Assembly: GCA_018971745.1 (NCBI GenBank)
Contig: JAGXAD010000043.1
Location: 1 to 6,668 of the forward strand
Length of the DNA: 6,668 nt
From: Patescibacteria group bacterium
GTDB taxonomy: Bacteria > Patescibacteriota > Minisyncoccia > Sungbacterales > GWA2-42-14
Direction: 5' to 3'
Of the stretch, positions 1-4,822 are shown one piece after another (the stretch's first letter is position 1; every line of letters begins with the position of its first letter). The notes beneath the pieces were generated by a model. It did no database searches. It was not told the DNA's origin and worked only from the letters and a program-made list of their open reading frames with translations. The position numbers were made by a program, and so were the translations under genes.

Positions 1-29
1 TTGAATTTTCAATTTTCAAACCCTATAAT
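1..29 (+). promoter_or_regulatory. Probable sigma70-type promoter inside hairpin repeat copy 1, facing pilC
   Basis: TTGAAT (1-6) and a perfect TATAAT (24-29) are separated by 17 bp, the optimal spacing. The -35 box is in the left arm and the -10 box is in the loop. It points at pilC, about 100 bp downstream. AT-rich DNA gives many false promoter matches, but the exact -10 and spacing make this one better than background. Confidence 0.5.
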
Positions 30-98
30 CTGTGCCGCTGTTTGAAAATTGGGTCATTGAAAATTTATTGTTATTAAATTGAAAATTAAAAATTTAAA
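1..98 (-). repeat. Hairpin repeat family A, copy 1 (inverted orientation, cut by the window edge)
   Basis: Core arms CAATTTTCAAAC (10-21) and GTTTGAAAATTG (40-51) are perfect reverse complements around an 18-nt loop (22-39). AT-rich outer arms continue to about 98. The reverse complement matches the other four copies: its loop starts AGCGGC as in copy 5 and ends TTAT plus three bases next to the arm as in every copy. It therefore lies in the opposite orientation to copies 2-5. The left outer arm is cut off by the window. The 3' boundary is approximate. Confidence 0.85.
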
Positions 99-128
99 AT
101 TTTTTTTGTCATTTTTGTTTTTACATTT

Positions 129-1334
129 ATGAGGTTTACTTATGAAGCGCGAACGGAAACAGGAGAATCGCGAACGGGCGTAGTGGAGGCCGTTAATTTG
201 CCAAGCGCGATTGACGTTCTGCAAAGAAATAATCTTATTATCGTTGAGGTGAAACCGGAAGAAGAAGGTGGATTTTTCGGGAAACGGCTTCGTTTGTTTG
301 ATCGCGTGAAACTTCGCGATGTCGTTATTTTTTCGCGCCAGCTTTCCACGCTCTTTGAAGCAAAAGTGCCGGCAACGCAGGCGTTAAAGACCCTTGCGGC
401 TGAAGCTCCGTCGCAAGTATTTCGCGAGGCAATTTCGGACATTTTGGATGATCTGACCGCCGGGTCCCAATTATCTCAAGCAATGGCAAAGCACCCGAAT
501 ATTTTTTCGCCGTTTTACACGAATTTGGTTCGCTCTGGAGAGGAATCCGGAAAATTGCAGGATGTGTTCGTGTTTTTGGCTGATTATCTTGAACGCACCT
601 ACGCCCTGAATTCAAAGGCAAAAAATGCGCTGGTGTATCCCGCATTCGTGTTCACCGCGTTTATCGGCGTGATTGTGGTGATGTTGGTTGTGGTGGTTCC
701 GAAACTGACCTCAATCTTTAAAGAAACCGGGCAGGCAATTCCGTTTTATACGCAGGCAATTATCAGTTTATCCGAATTTTTGCAGAATTGGGGAATCTTG
801 TTTGCCATTGCGTTGCTTGCGGCGGCCGTTGCGATTTGGCGTTTTATAAAAACCGATCAGGGCAGGGAATTGCTTGATGAATTGAAAATCCGCCTGCCTG
901 TTATCGGAACGCTCTTTAAGAAAATCTATCTTTCGCGCATTGCCGATAATTTAAGCACATTGGTTCTTGCCGGCGTGCCGATTATCCGTTCGCTTCAGAT
1001 TACCGCCGATGTGGTAAATAATCGCGTGTATCGGTCCATTATTCTGGACGCCGCTGAAGCGGTAAAAACCGGAAGCACCATCAGTTCCGCATTTGCAAAA
1101 TACAAAGAAATTTCGCCGCTCCTGACGCAGATGATTCGCATCGGCGAGGAATCCGGGCGCCTGGACTTTATTTTAAAAAGCGTTTCGCATTTTTATAAGC
1201 AGGACATTGATAACGCGCTTGAAAACATGGTGGGTTTGATTGAGCCCGCCTTGATTATTTTTCTCGGAGGCGGGGTCGGCATTTTGGTTGCCGCGCTCCT
1301 TGTGCCGCTCTACAATCTTTCTTCAGCAATTTAG
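129..1334 (+). CDS. pilC: Type IV pilus / type II secretion inner-membrane platform protein PilC (GspF family)
   Basis: Polytopic inner-membrane platform of the type IV pilus, which couples the cytoplasmic assembly and retraction ATPases to pilin polymerisation. The 401-aa length is normal for the family. Two T2SSF domains are visible, at about residues 65-190 and 268-395. Each carries the repeated signature: SGEESGKL at 136-143 and IGEESGRL at 338-345. Predicted membrane segments lie near 171-190, 222-240 and 373-396. The N-terminal region (MRFTYEARTETGES) is the usual PilC beta-rich start, which supports the ATG at 129. No Shine-Dalgarno is visible; the start follows a T-rich stretch including a T8 run (100-107). 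Expected upstream partners (pilB, pilT) are outside the window. It ends in TAG directly before the S23 insertion. It looks intact. Assignment is from family motifs and is confident; the choice between pilus and secretion naming rests on the pilin and pilD neighbours. Confidence 0.95.
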   Translation: MRFTYEARTETGESRTGVVEAVNLPSAIDVLQRNNLIIVEVKPEEEGGFFGKRLRLFDRVKLRDVVIFSRQLSTLFEAKVPATQALKTLAAEAPSQVFREAISDILDDLTAGSQLSQAMAKHPNIFSPFYTNLVRSGEESGKLQDVFVFLADYLERTYALNSKAKNALVYPAFVFTAFIGVIVVMLVVVVPKLTSIFKETGQAIPFYTQAIISLSEFLQNWGILFAIALLAAAVAIWRFIKTDQGRELLDELKIRLPVIGTLFKKIYLSRIADNLSTLVLAGVPIIRSLQITADVVNNRVYRSIILDAAEAVKTGSTISSAFAKYKEISPLLTQMIRIGEESGRLDFILKSVSHFYKQDIDNALENMVGLIEPALIIFLGGGVGILVAALLVPLYNLSSAI

Positions 1335-1384
1335 TTGATAATGATAAATCAAGATGCATGCGATGAAAAGATTTCTTACACAAT

Positions 1385-1452
1385 AAATTCTAATCACGAA
1401 ATCCTAAATTCTAAACAAATAGTAATGATTCAAACAACAAATCCCAAACGAT
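1385..1452 (+). repeat. Left arm of 7-bp-word inverted repeat flanking the S23 gene
   Basis: From 1387 the sequence is in phase as five 7-bp words to 1421, with ATTCTAA at 1387-1393 and again at 1408-1414 and ATCCTAA between them. The reverse complement of 1796-1850 begins with the same AAATTCTAA and continues with ATCCTAA and AAACAAA. The arms are therefore imperfect inverted copies flanking the S23 gene. The right part of this arm overlaps the first codons of that gene. Confidence 0.7.
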
Positions 1453-1784
1453 ATGATTTAGAGGAAAGAACGTTGCAATTTTCAAAAAGAGTAAATGTTT
1501 ATGTAAAGCAATTAGTAAGGACGATACCAAATATTGAAAATGGAAAACAATTGGTGCGCGCCGCTGGTTCGGTGGGAGCCAATTATATCGAAGCCAATGA
1601 ATCATTAAGTAAAAAAGATTTTGTAATGCGGGTAAAAATTTCAAAGAAAGAAACCAAAGAAGCCCGTTACTGGCTGATGTTAACCGAACCTCCGCCCCAT
1701 CAAATTTCAGAACAAGCAATGTTGATAAAAGAAGCCGGCGAGTTAATGAAGATAATTGGTTCAATTTTGGAAAAGTCAAAATAG
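1425..1784 (+). CDS. Four-helix-bundle protein of the S23 / 23S rRNA intervening-sequence family
   Basis: The 119-aa all-helical product matches the S23 (IVP) family: KRYDLEERTLQFSKRV at about 8-23, QLVRAAGSVGANYIEANES at 42-60, then KKETKEARYWL at 74-84 and a C-terminal helix with IKEAGELMKIIGSIL. Family members were first found inside 23S rRNA intervening sequences; they form oligomeric bundles, and their biochemical role is unsettled. I prefer ATG 1425 because it places KRYDLEER near residue 8 and gives the usual length. The frame is open back to TTG 1335, right after the pilC stop, but those 30 codons are repeat-derived. The gene is visibly more AT-rich than pilC, has no link to pilus function, and is enclosed by inverted arms at 1385-1452 and 1796-1850, which suggests it arrived as a unit. 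The related Avd proteins of diversity-generating retroelements are an alternative, but no reverse transcriptase or template repeat is visible. Confidence 0.88.
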   Translation: MIQTTNPKRYDLEERTLQFSKRVNVYVKQLVRTIPNIENGKQLVRAAGSVGANYIEANESLSKKDFVMRVKISKKETKEARYWLMLTEPPPHQISEQAMLIKEAGELMKIIGSILEKSK

Positions 1785-1795
1785 GTTTGGTACAT

Positions 1796-1850
1796 TGTAA
1801 TTTGGAATTTGTGTTTTGTTTCGGATTTAGATATTAGGATTTAGAATTTT
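1796..1850 (-). repeat. Right arm of 7-bp-word inverted repeat flanking the S23 gene
   Basis: From 1813 to 1847 the sequence reads as five consecutive 7-bp words, the last three being TTAGATA, TTAGGAT and TTAGAAT. Its reverse complement resembles 1385-1452, sharing AAATTCTAA, ATCCTAA and AAACAAA. It starts 11 bp after the S23 stop codon. Together the arms could bring the two ends of the S23 transcript into a long stem. Confidence 0.7.
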
Positions 1851-1860
1851 AAATAGTGCC

Positions 1861-1869
1861 TGTGGATAA
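1861..1869 (-). promoter_or_regulatory. Perfect DnaA-box match
   Basis: TGTGGATAA is the exact complement of the consensus DnaA box TTATCCACA. It is a single copy, 8 bp upstream of the -35 box of the pilin promoter. No cluster of further boxes was seen, so an origin is unlikely; it could be a DnaA-responsive site or chance. Confidence 0.35.
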
Positions 1870-1876
1870 CTCACTT

Positions 1877-1904
1877 TTGCATTGCAGGGACAAAGTTTTA
1901 TAAT
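1877..1904 (+). promoter_or_regulatory. Probable promoter of the pilin-pilD genes
   Basis: TTGCAT (1877-1882) and a perfect TATAAT (1899-1904) are 16 bp apart. A second TATAAT at 1918-1923 has no clear -35 partner. Transcription would leave a 5' leader of about 85 nt before the pilin ATG, containing the direct repeats and hairpin noted at 1924-1965. A separate promoter here makes sense because the S23 unit separates the pilin from pilC. Confidence 0.55.
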
Positions 1905-1923
1905 AAAAAGGTCAGGTTATAAT

Positions 1924-1965
1924 TAACAACTAACCACTATTTGCTAACAACTATTTTGTTGTTGG
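1924..1965 (+). promoter_or_regulatory. Direct repeats and hairpin in the pilin leader
   Basis: The 9-mer TAACAACTA occurs at 1924-1932 and 1945-1953, exactly 21 bp apart (two helical turns), as expected for a pair of protein-binding sites. The second copy overlaps an 8-bp stem, CTAACAAC (1944-1951) with GTTGTTGG (1958-1965), one G-T pair, loop TATTTT. GTTGGTT also recurs at 1961-1967 and 1981-1987. This may be an operator or an RNA leader element controlling pilin; no known riboswitch was recognised. Confidence 0.4.
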
Positions 1966-1997
1966 TTGATGTGTTGCAAAGTTGGTTTTATTAAAAA

Positions 1998-2531
1998 ATG
2001 TTAAAACCGTTTTATAAAAAAGGCGTCCGGGGCTTTACTTTGATTGAACTCTTGGTCGTGATTGCAATCATTGGCGTGCTTGCTTCAATCGTCCTTGCAT
2101 CGTTAAATACCGCCCGGAGAAAATCTCGCGACGCGCGCCGCCTTGCCGATATTAAACAAACCCAGCTTGCCTTGGAGCTTTATTTTGATGCGAACAGTTC
2201 GTCATATCCCTTCACCCTCTCTTTACTTGCGCCGAACCAGATTCCGGTAGTTCCAAAAGATCCAAGTAGTTCTAATAATTATGCTTACGATCCAGGAACT
2301 GGATGGTCTGTTGCAACTCCGCCGGTAGAAACAGTACCAGCATCGTGTTCTCCGGCTTGTACGACATATCACCTCGGTGCGACTCTTGCCGAACCAACGA
2401 ATCCTGCGTTGACAAATGACCTTGATGGTAACTCGAACTTTTTAGGAAATAATGCTGTTGGAGAGGGACCGGCTTCGAGCTGTGTTGGCACTGCGGTTGC
2501 GGGTGAAACCTGTTATGATGTCAGGCCGTAA
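1998..2531 (+). CDS. pilA: Type IV prepilin, probably the major pilin (PilA/PulG type)
   Basis: 177-aa secreted pilin subunit. A short basic class III leader ends at Gly12, giving the cleavage site G^FTLIE with Glu at mature position 5, followed by the hydrophobic N-terminal helix (residues 13-36) that anchors the subunit in the membrane and packs the fibre core. ARRKSRDARRLADIKQ at 39-54 continues the amphipathic helix, as in CPR and Gram-positive pilins. The globular part has four Cys (117, 121, 162, 172) that could form two disulfides. The ATG at 1998 is chosen because it gives the right leader length; no Shine-Dalgarno is seen. It has its own promoter and lies next to pilD, which would process it. 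The symbol pilA is by type only. Designation as major pilin rests on gene position and promoter; expression data would settle it. Confidence 0.88.
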   Translation: MLKPFYKKGVRGFTLIELLVVIAIIGVLASIVLASLNTARRKSRDARRLADIKQTQLALELYFDANSSSYPFTLSLLAPNQIPVVPKDPSSSNNYAYDPGTGWSVATPPVETVPASCSPACTTYHLGATLAEPTNPALTNDLDGNSNFLGNNAVGEGPASSCVGTAVAGETCYDVRP

Positions 2532-2546
2532 CTCTTGATACTTTCC

Positions 2547-2867
2547 ATGTTCCTGGTTTTGCTGCTTGCATTTTTATTCGGTCTTAGCGTTGGCAGTTTT
2601 CTGAATGTGGTTATTCTACGGTATCACAAAGCGGATTCCGATTCTTCGGGATTCGCTTTTCATTTGTTGCGAGGCCGTTCGCATTGCCCGCATTGTAAAA
2701 AAACGCTTGGCTTTTGGGAACTGATTCCGGTGCTAAGTTTTTTAATGCAAGGCGGCAGATGCCAGTCGTGTCGCAAGCCGATTTCTTGGCAGTATCCGTT
2801 GGTGGAATTGGCAACCGGAGTGGTGTTTGCATTGATCGTGTGGCAATATATGAATGGAGCGATATAA
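2547..2867 (+). CDS. pilD: Prepilin peptidase PilD, N-terminal half (zinc-motif domain), separated from the catalytic half
   Basis: 106-aa fragment of the type IV prepilin peptidase / N-methyltransferase. It holds the first membrane helix with the family signature GSFLNVVILR (about 16-25), then the cytoplasmic tetra-cysteine zinc motif CPHC (47-50) and CQSC (72-75), and a second helix with YPLVELATG. It stops with TAA at 2865-2867, just where the catalytic membrane domain should start. That domain is found 126 bp downstream in the same frame, beyond a hairpin repeat (2881-3003) containing several stops. ATG 2547 is preferred because it gives the usual short pre-helix N-terminus; TTG 2535, 3 bp after the pilin stop, is the alternative. 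The full protein would be about 275 aa, a normal PilD length. The halves may work as two chains, or pilD may be inactivated. Confidence 0.9.
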   Translation: MFLVLLLAFLFGLSVGSFLNVVILRYHKADSDSSGFAFHLLRGRSHCPHCKKTLGFWELIPVLSFLMQGGRCQSCRKPISWQYPLVELATGVVFALIVWQYMNGAI

Positions 2868-2880
2868 TAGAAGTGTAATG

Positions 2881-3003
2881 ATCAATTTTCAATGCTCAAT
2901 TTACAATAAATTTTCAATGATTCAATTTTTAAACGAAAGTATGCATTATGAGGTTTGAAAATTGAAAATTCAATGAAAATTTAAAATTGATAATTGAAAA
3001 TTA
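2881..3003 (+). repeat. Hairpin repeat family A, copy 2, splitting pilD
   Basis: Core arms CAATTTTTAAAC (2923-2934; one mismatch to the consensus) and GTTTGAAAATTG (2953-2964) surround an 18-nt loop ending TTATGAG. Longer AT-rich arms extend to both edges and pair imperfectly with each other. The copy lies between the two halves of pilD, which are in the same reading frame. Its last bases form the TTG start and first codons of the downstream half. Confidence 0.9.
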
Positions 3004-3506
3004 ACGGAAAATTGACAATTCATATTATCAATCTTGCTATCTATTTTGCTTTCGCAAGTTTACTGATTATTGTTTTCGTCTACGACTCTCGCTGGGGACT
3101 GATTCCCGATTTTGCGTCATACGGAATTTTTGGTCTCGCAGTAATTCGCATTCTAAATTCTAAATTCCAGATTCCAGATTCTATTTTGAATGATTTCCTT
3201 CTCGTTTTATTTGTTTTTGCCTTATTCTTCGGGCTTTGGTTTTTCTCACGGGGGCGCGCTATGGGTTTTGGCGACGTGAAATTAGCGCCGGCAATTGCCT
3301 TGTTTCTTGGCTGGCCGCTTGGATTGCTTGCAATGCTTTTTTCCTTTTGGTTCGGCGCACTATATGGCATACTGGCGTTGTGCTGGAGAAGGGGCATTAC
3401 TATGAAAAGCGAGATTTCATTCGGTCCATTTTTGGTATTAGGGGCTTTTATTGCGCTTTTTTGGGGGAACGAAGTTTTCCACTGGTATTCGCAGTTGCTG
3501 TTGTGA
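2994..3506 (+). CDS. pilD: Prepilin peptidase PilD, C-terminal catalytic half (peptidase A24 domain)
   Basis: 170-aa polytopic membrane aspartyl protease domain that cleaves class III signal peptides of pilins. Both catalytic aspartates are present: Asp31 in VYDSRWGLIPD and Asp94 in GFGDVKLAP, the two signatures of peptidase family A24. Several hydrophobic helices surround them. The zinc-motif domain is missing here and is encoded upstream (2547-2867). Minimal A24 peptidases without that domain exist (CpaA and archaeal FlaK/PibD types), so this half may be active alone. Start TTG 2994 lies inside the hairpin repeat, so the first residues (MKING) are repeat-derived; no Shine-Dalgarno is visible. 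Residues about 53-63 are encoded by a 7-bp tandem repeat between the two active-site regions. The stop is a tandem TGA-TAA. It could be a decayed remnant, but the intact catalytic residues argue for retained function. Confidence 0.9.
   Translation: MKINGKLTIHIINLAIYFAFASLLIIVFVYDSRWGLIPDFASYGIFGLAVIRILNSKFQIPDSILNDFLLVLFVFALFFGLWFFSRGRAMGFGDVKLAPAIALFLGWPLGLLAMLFSFWFGALYGILALCWRRGITMKSEISFGPFLVLGAFIALFWGNEVFHWYSQLLL
3150..3184 (+). repeat. Five-unit 7-bp tandem repeat inside pilD
   Basis: Five consecutive units start with ATTC and follow the pattern ATTCYAR (ATTCTAA twice, ATTCCAG twice, then ATTCTAT). The words match those in the arms flanking the S23 gene (ATTCTAA at 1387 and 1408). Thirty-five bp is not a multiple of three, but the frame stays open, and it encodes a hydrophilic linker (roughly ILNSKFQIPDSI) between membrane segments. 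Confidence 0.8.
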
Positions 3507-3539
3507 TAAAATATATGTAAATTTAAAATTTAAAGCATT

Positions 3540-3964
3540 ATGGATATTAAACTTCATTCTTCAAAATATTGGTATGTATTCGGAGCAGTTGTTGTTGCGG
3601 CTTTTGCATTTTTTGGTGGGCAAATTCGGAAATCAGCAGAGAATATTCCCAATTGTTTCCGCCGGCAAAGCAGGCGCAAAACGCGGGCAAGGTAAAAATT
3701 GTGATTGATTTCGGCAACGGTAAAAAACGCGCGTTCGGGGGTTCGCTTGCGCCTGACATGACGGTTGAGGCTGCGCTTGACGCGTCGCGTTCAGTTGCCG
3801 GAATTTCATATGTTGTCGAAGGAAGCCGCGTGGTTGAGATCGGAGGCGTGCGCGTAACTGCCGATAAAAAGTGGCATGTGTACGTGAATGATTCGCAAGA
3901 GGACGGCATTCCGGTAAGCTATCTTCTGAAGCCGGGCGATACGGTAACGGTGAGGTATCAGTAA
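3540..3964 (+). pseudogene. Membrane-anchored DUF4430-like protein, frameshifted at a T6 run
   Basis: Two frames make one sensible protein of about 141 aa. The frame from ATG 3540 gives a short basic start (MDIKLHSSKYWY) and a hydrophobic anchor (VFGAVVVAAFAFF), then runs out of frame and stops at 3693-3695. The -1 frame, entered at the T6 run 3609-3614, gives a Q/A/P linker and then a beta-rich domain with TVEAALDASR, WHVYVNDSQEDGIPVSYLL and GDTVTVRY. That pattern is typical of DUF4430 (transcobalamin C-terminal-like) domains. One extra T in the run would restore the reading frame. An ATG at 3569 opens the second frame directly but yields an implausible Cys/Trp-rich start. Possible explanations are a sequencing deletion, a true mutation, or slippage at the T run. 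It follows pilD closely and ends at a terminator, so it is the last gene of that unit. Function is unknown; it is probably exposed outside the membrane. Confidence 0.75.
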
Positions 3965-3984
3965 AGCATTTCTTGGCGTTTTGT

Positions 3985-4016
3985 GGCTCTGCTTGTAGGC
4001 AGAGCCGTTTTATTTT
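3985..4016 (+). terminator. Rho-independent terminator
   Basis: A perfect 8-bp GC-rich stem, GGCTCTGC (3985-3992) and GCAGAGCC (3999-4006), with the loop TTGTAG, is followed by GTTTTATTTT. It ends the pilin-pilD-DUF4430 unit 21 bp after the last stop codon. Confidence 0.9.
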
Positions 4017-4021
4017 ATACT
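3993..4021 (+). promoter_or_regulatory. Probable promoter of the minor-pilin operon, overlapping the terminator
   Basis: TTGTAG (3993-3998, exactly the terminator loop) and TATACT (4016-4021, just after the T-tract) are spaced by 17 bp. It would start transcription just before the hairpin element at 4029-4139 and the minor-pilin genes. Confidence 0.5.
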
Positions 4022-4028
4022 AAAAGCA

Positions 4029-4139
4029 GAAATCAAAATGCAAAAGTCAAAAGCCAAAAGTCAAAATATTGGAGGTAATGTTTGTCGCGGCGAACATTGT
4101 TTCAATAATTTTGCATTTTGCATTTTGCATTTTGATTTC
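4029..4139 (+). repeat. Hairpin repeat family B with 7-bp-word arms
   Basis: Terminal arms GAAATCAAAATGCAAAA (4029-4045) and its exact 17-nt complement (4123-4139) enclose further imperfectly paired 7-bp words: AAAAGTC and AAAAGCC types on the left, ATTTTGC three times on the right. The centre holds a second palindrome, AATGTT...AACATT (4077-4098). The plan is like family A but the words are different. Confidence 0.8.
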
Positions 4140-4155
4140 CGCAATTTTTCTTTGA
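4078..4155 (+). CDS. Possible 25-codon leader peptide before the GspH-like minor pilin
   Basis: ATG 4078 follows GGAGG (4071-4075) at a short spacing of 2 nt and opens a hydrophobic 25-aa frame (MFVAANIVSIIL... ending ISAIFL). Its TGA (4153-4155) overlaps the candidate TTG start of the pilin (4152-4154) as TTGA, an arrangement that can couple translation. Most of the codons come from the hairpin element, so the ORF may be accidental. Confidence 0.25.
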   Translation: MFVAANIVSIILHFAFCILISAIFL

Positions 4156-4171
4156 AAAAGAAAAATTGCGG
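4139..4171 (+). promoter_or_regulatory. Perfect 15-bp hairpin over the minor-pilin start codon
   Basis: CCGCAATTTTTCTTT (4139-4153) and its exact complement (4157-4171) are separated by a 3-nt loop, GAA. The structure contains the proposed TTG start (4152-4154) and the Lys-rich leader codons of the GspH-like pilin, so the mRNA could hide its own start site. There is no T-tract, so it is not a terminator. Confidence 0.6.
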
Positions 4172-4730
4172 TTTCACCGTCATCGAGATGGTCATCGTGC
4201 TTGGCATTATTACCGCAATCGCGGGCGTGGTGCTGGTAAGTTTTCCCGCGTTGAATGAAAATATCTACTTGCAAAAAAACGCCCAGGACGTTTCGCTTCT
4301 CATCCGCAAAGCTCAGGGCAGGGCGTTTGCGCAGGGCGTTGCCCAATCGGGTACTTGCGCGGGCAGGGTGCCGTCCGGCTACGGCGTGCAATTAAAATTG
4401 AACAGCGCTTCGTATGTTTTGTTTGCCGATTGCGACGGCGACAAAAAATTAACCTCCGGTGAAGAAATTCAAACGCAATTTTTTGACGATAGTCTGGTTG
4501 TTTCCCAATTTACGGATTTAAACGGCACGCCGTATTCGGGGTATCCGAAAATTGACGTGGTATTTTCTTTTGCGTTCGCAAATCCGATCAATGCAATGAA
4601 TATTGCTTTGGTGGACGGCTCCAACATACCTTCAGCCGTGAACGGCTTAAAAATAATTTTGCAAACGCCGCGCACCAATCTTACGAAAACGATTTTAATC
4701 GTGAATACGGGGCAGATATCGATACAATAA
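4152..4730 (+). CDS. Minor type IV prepilin, GspH/FimT-like
   Basis: 192-aa minor pilin from TTG 4152: leader MKKKNCG, cleavage G^FTVIE with Glu at mature position 5, and a hydrophobic helix (about 8-30). An amphipathic stretch with QDVSLLIRKAQGRAFAQG then resembles the GspH/FimT conserved segment, before a beta-rich globular domain to the C-terminus. GspH-type subunits belong to the minor-pilin complex that primes fibre assembly and sits near the tip. The frame is open back to ATG 4038, but that start would add 38 residues translated from the hairpin element (4029-4139), an improbable leader. TTG 4152 gives a 7-residue leader and abuts the stop of a 25-codon upstream ORF. No Shine-Dalgarno is seen for TTG, and a perfect hairpin covers it, so expression may be controlled at translation. 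It is the first gene of the minor-pilin cluster, 1 bp before hairpin repeat copy 3. Confidence 0.85.
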   Translation: MKKKNCGFTVIEMVIVLGIITAIAGVVLVSFPALNENIYLQKNAQDVSLLIRKAQGRAFAQGVAQSGTCAGRVPSGYGVQLKLNSASYVLFADCDGDKKLTSGEEIQTQFFDDSLVVSQFTDLNGTPYSGYPKIDVVFSFAFANPINAMNIALVDGSNIPSAVNGLKIILQTPRTNLTKTILIVNTGQISIQ

Positions 4731-4822
4731 AATTTTCAATGAATCAATTTTCAAACGGCAGTAAATTATCAAGTTTGAAAATTGAAAATTCAATGAAAAT
4801 TAAAAATTGATAACTGAAAATT
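4731..4822 (+). repeat. Hairpin repeat family A, copy 3
   Basis: It starts directly after the GspH-like stop codon and ends directly before the PilV ATG. Core arms CAATTTTCAAAC (4745-4756) and GTTTGAAAATTG (4773-4784) enclose a 16-nt loop that differs by one base from copy 4. The left outer arm is about 35 bp shorter than in copies 2, 4 and 5. Confidence 0.92.

Noticed and set aside
60..128. Terminator formed by repeat copy 1 and the T8 run at 100-107
   Set aside because: The T8 run is not next to a GC-rich stem; the nearby self-complementary sequence is only A and T.
140..645. Two - strand open frames within pilC
   Set aside because: Overlapped by a full-length, well-conserved pilC; low-complexity Arg/Ser-rich translations typical of antisense shadows.
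1411..1779. 122-aa open frame on the - strand opposite the S23 gene
   Set aside because: It is a shadow of the S23 frame, which has clear family motifs; the - strand product has no recognisable domain.
1425..1784. Avd accessory protein of a diversity-generating retroelement
   Set aside because: The fold family is related, but there is no reverse transcriptase, template repeat or variable repeat in the window.
3504..3509. Tandem TGA-TAA as a sign that TGA is recoded to Gly, as in Gracilibacteria
   Set aside because: No gene here needs an in-frame TGA to be complete, and the other stops are TAA or TAG; one TGA-TAA pair is not evidence of recoding.
3236..3708. Two + strand frames (94 and 85 aa) over the pilD end and the next gene
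   Set aside because: They are alternate frames of pilD-C and the DUF4430-like gene, rich in Trp, Cys and Gly, with no domain pattern.
4029..4171. Riboswitch in front of the minor-pilin operon
   Set aside because: The structure is explained by nested inverted repeats; no conserved riboswitch core is recognisable.
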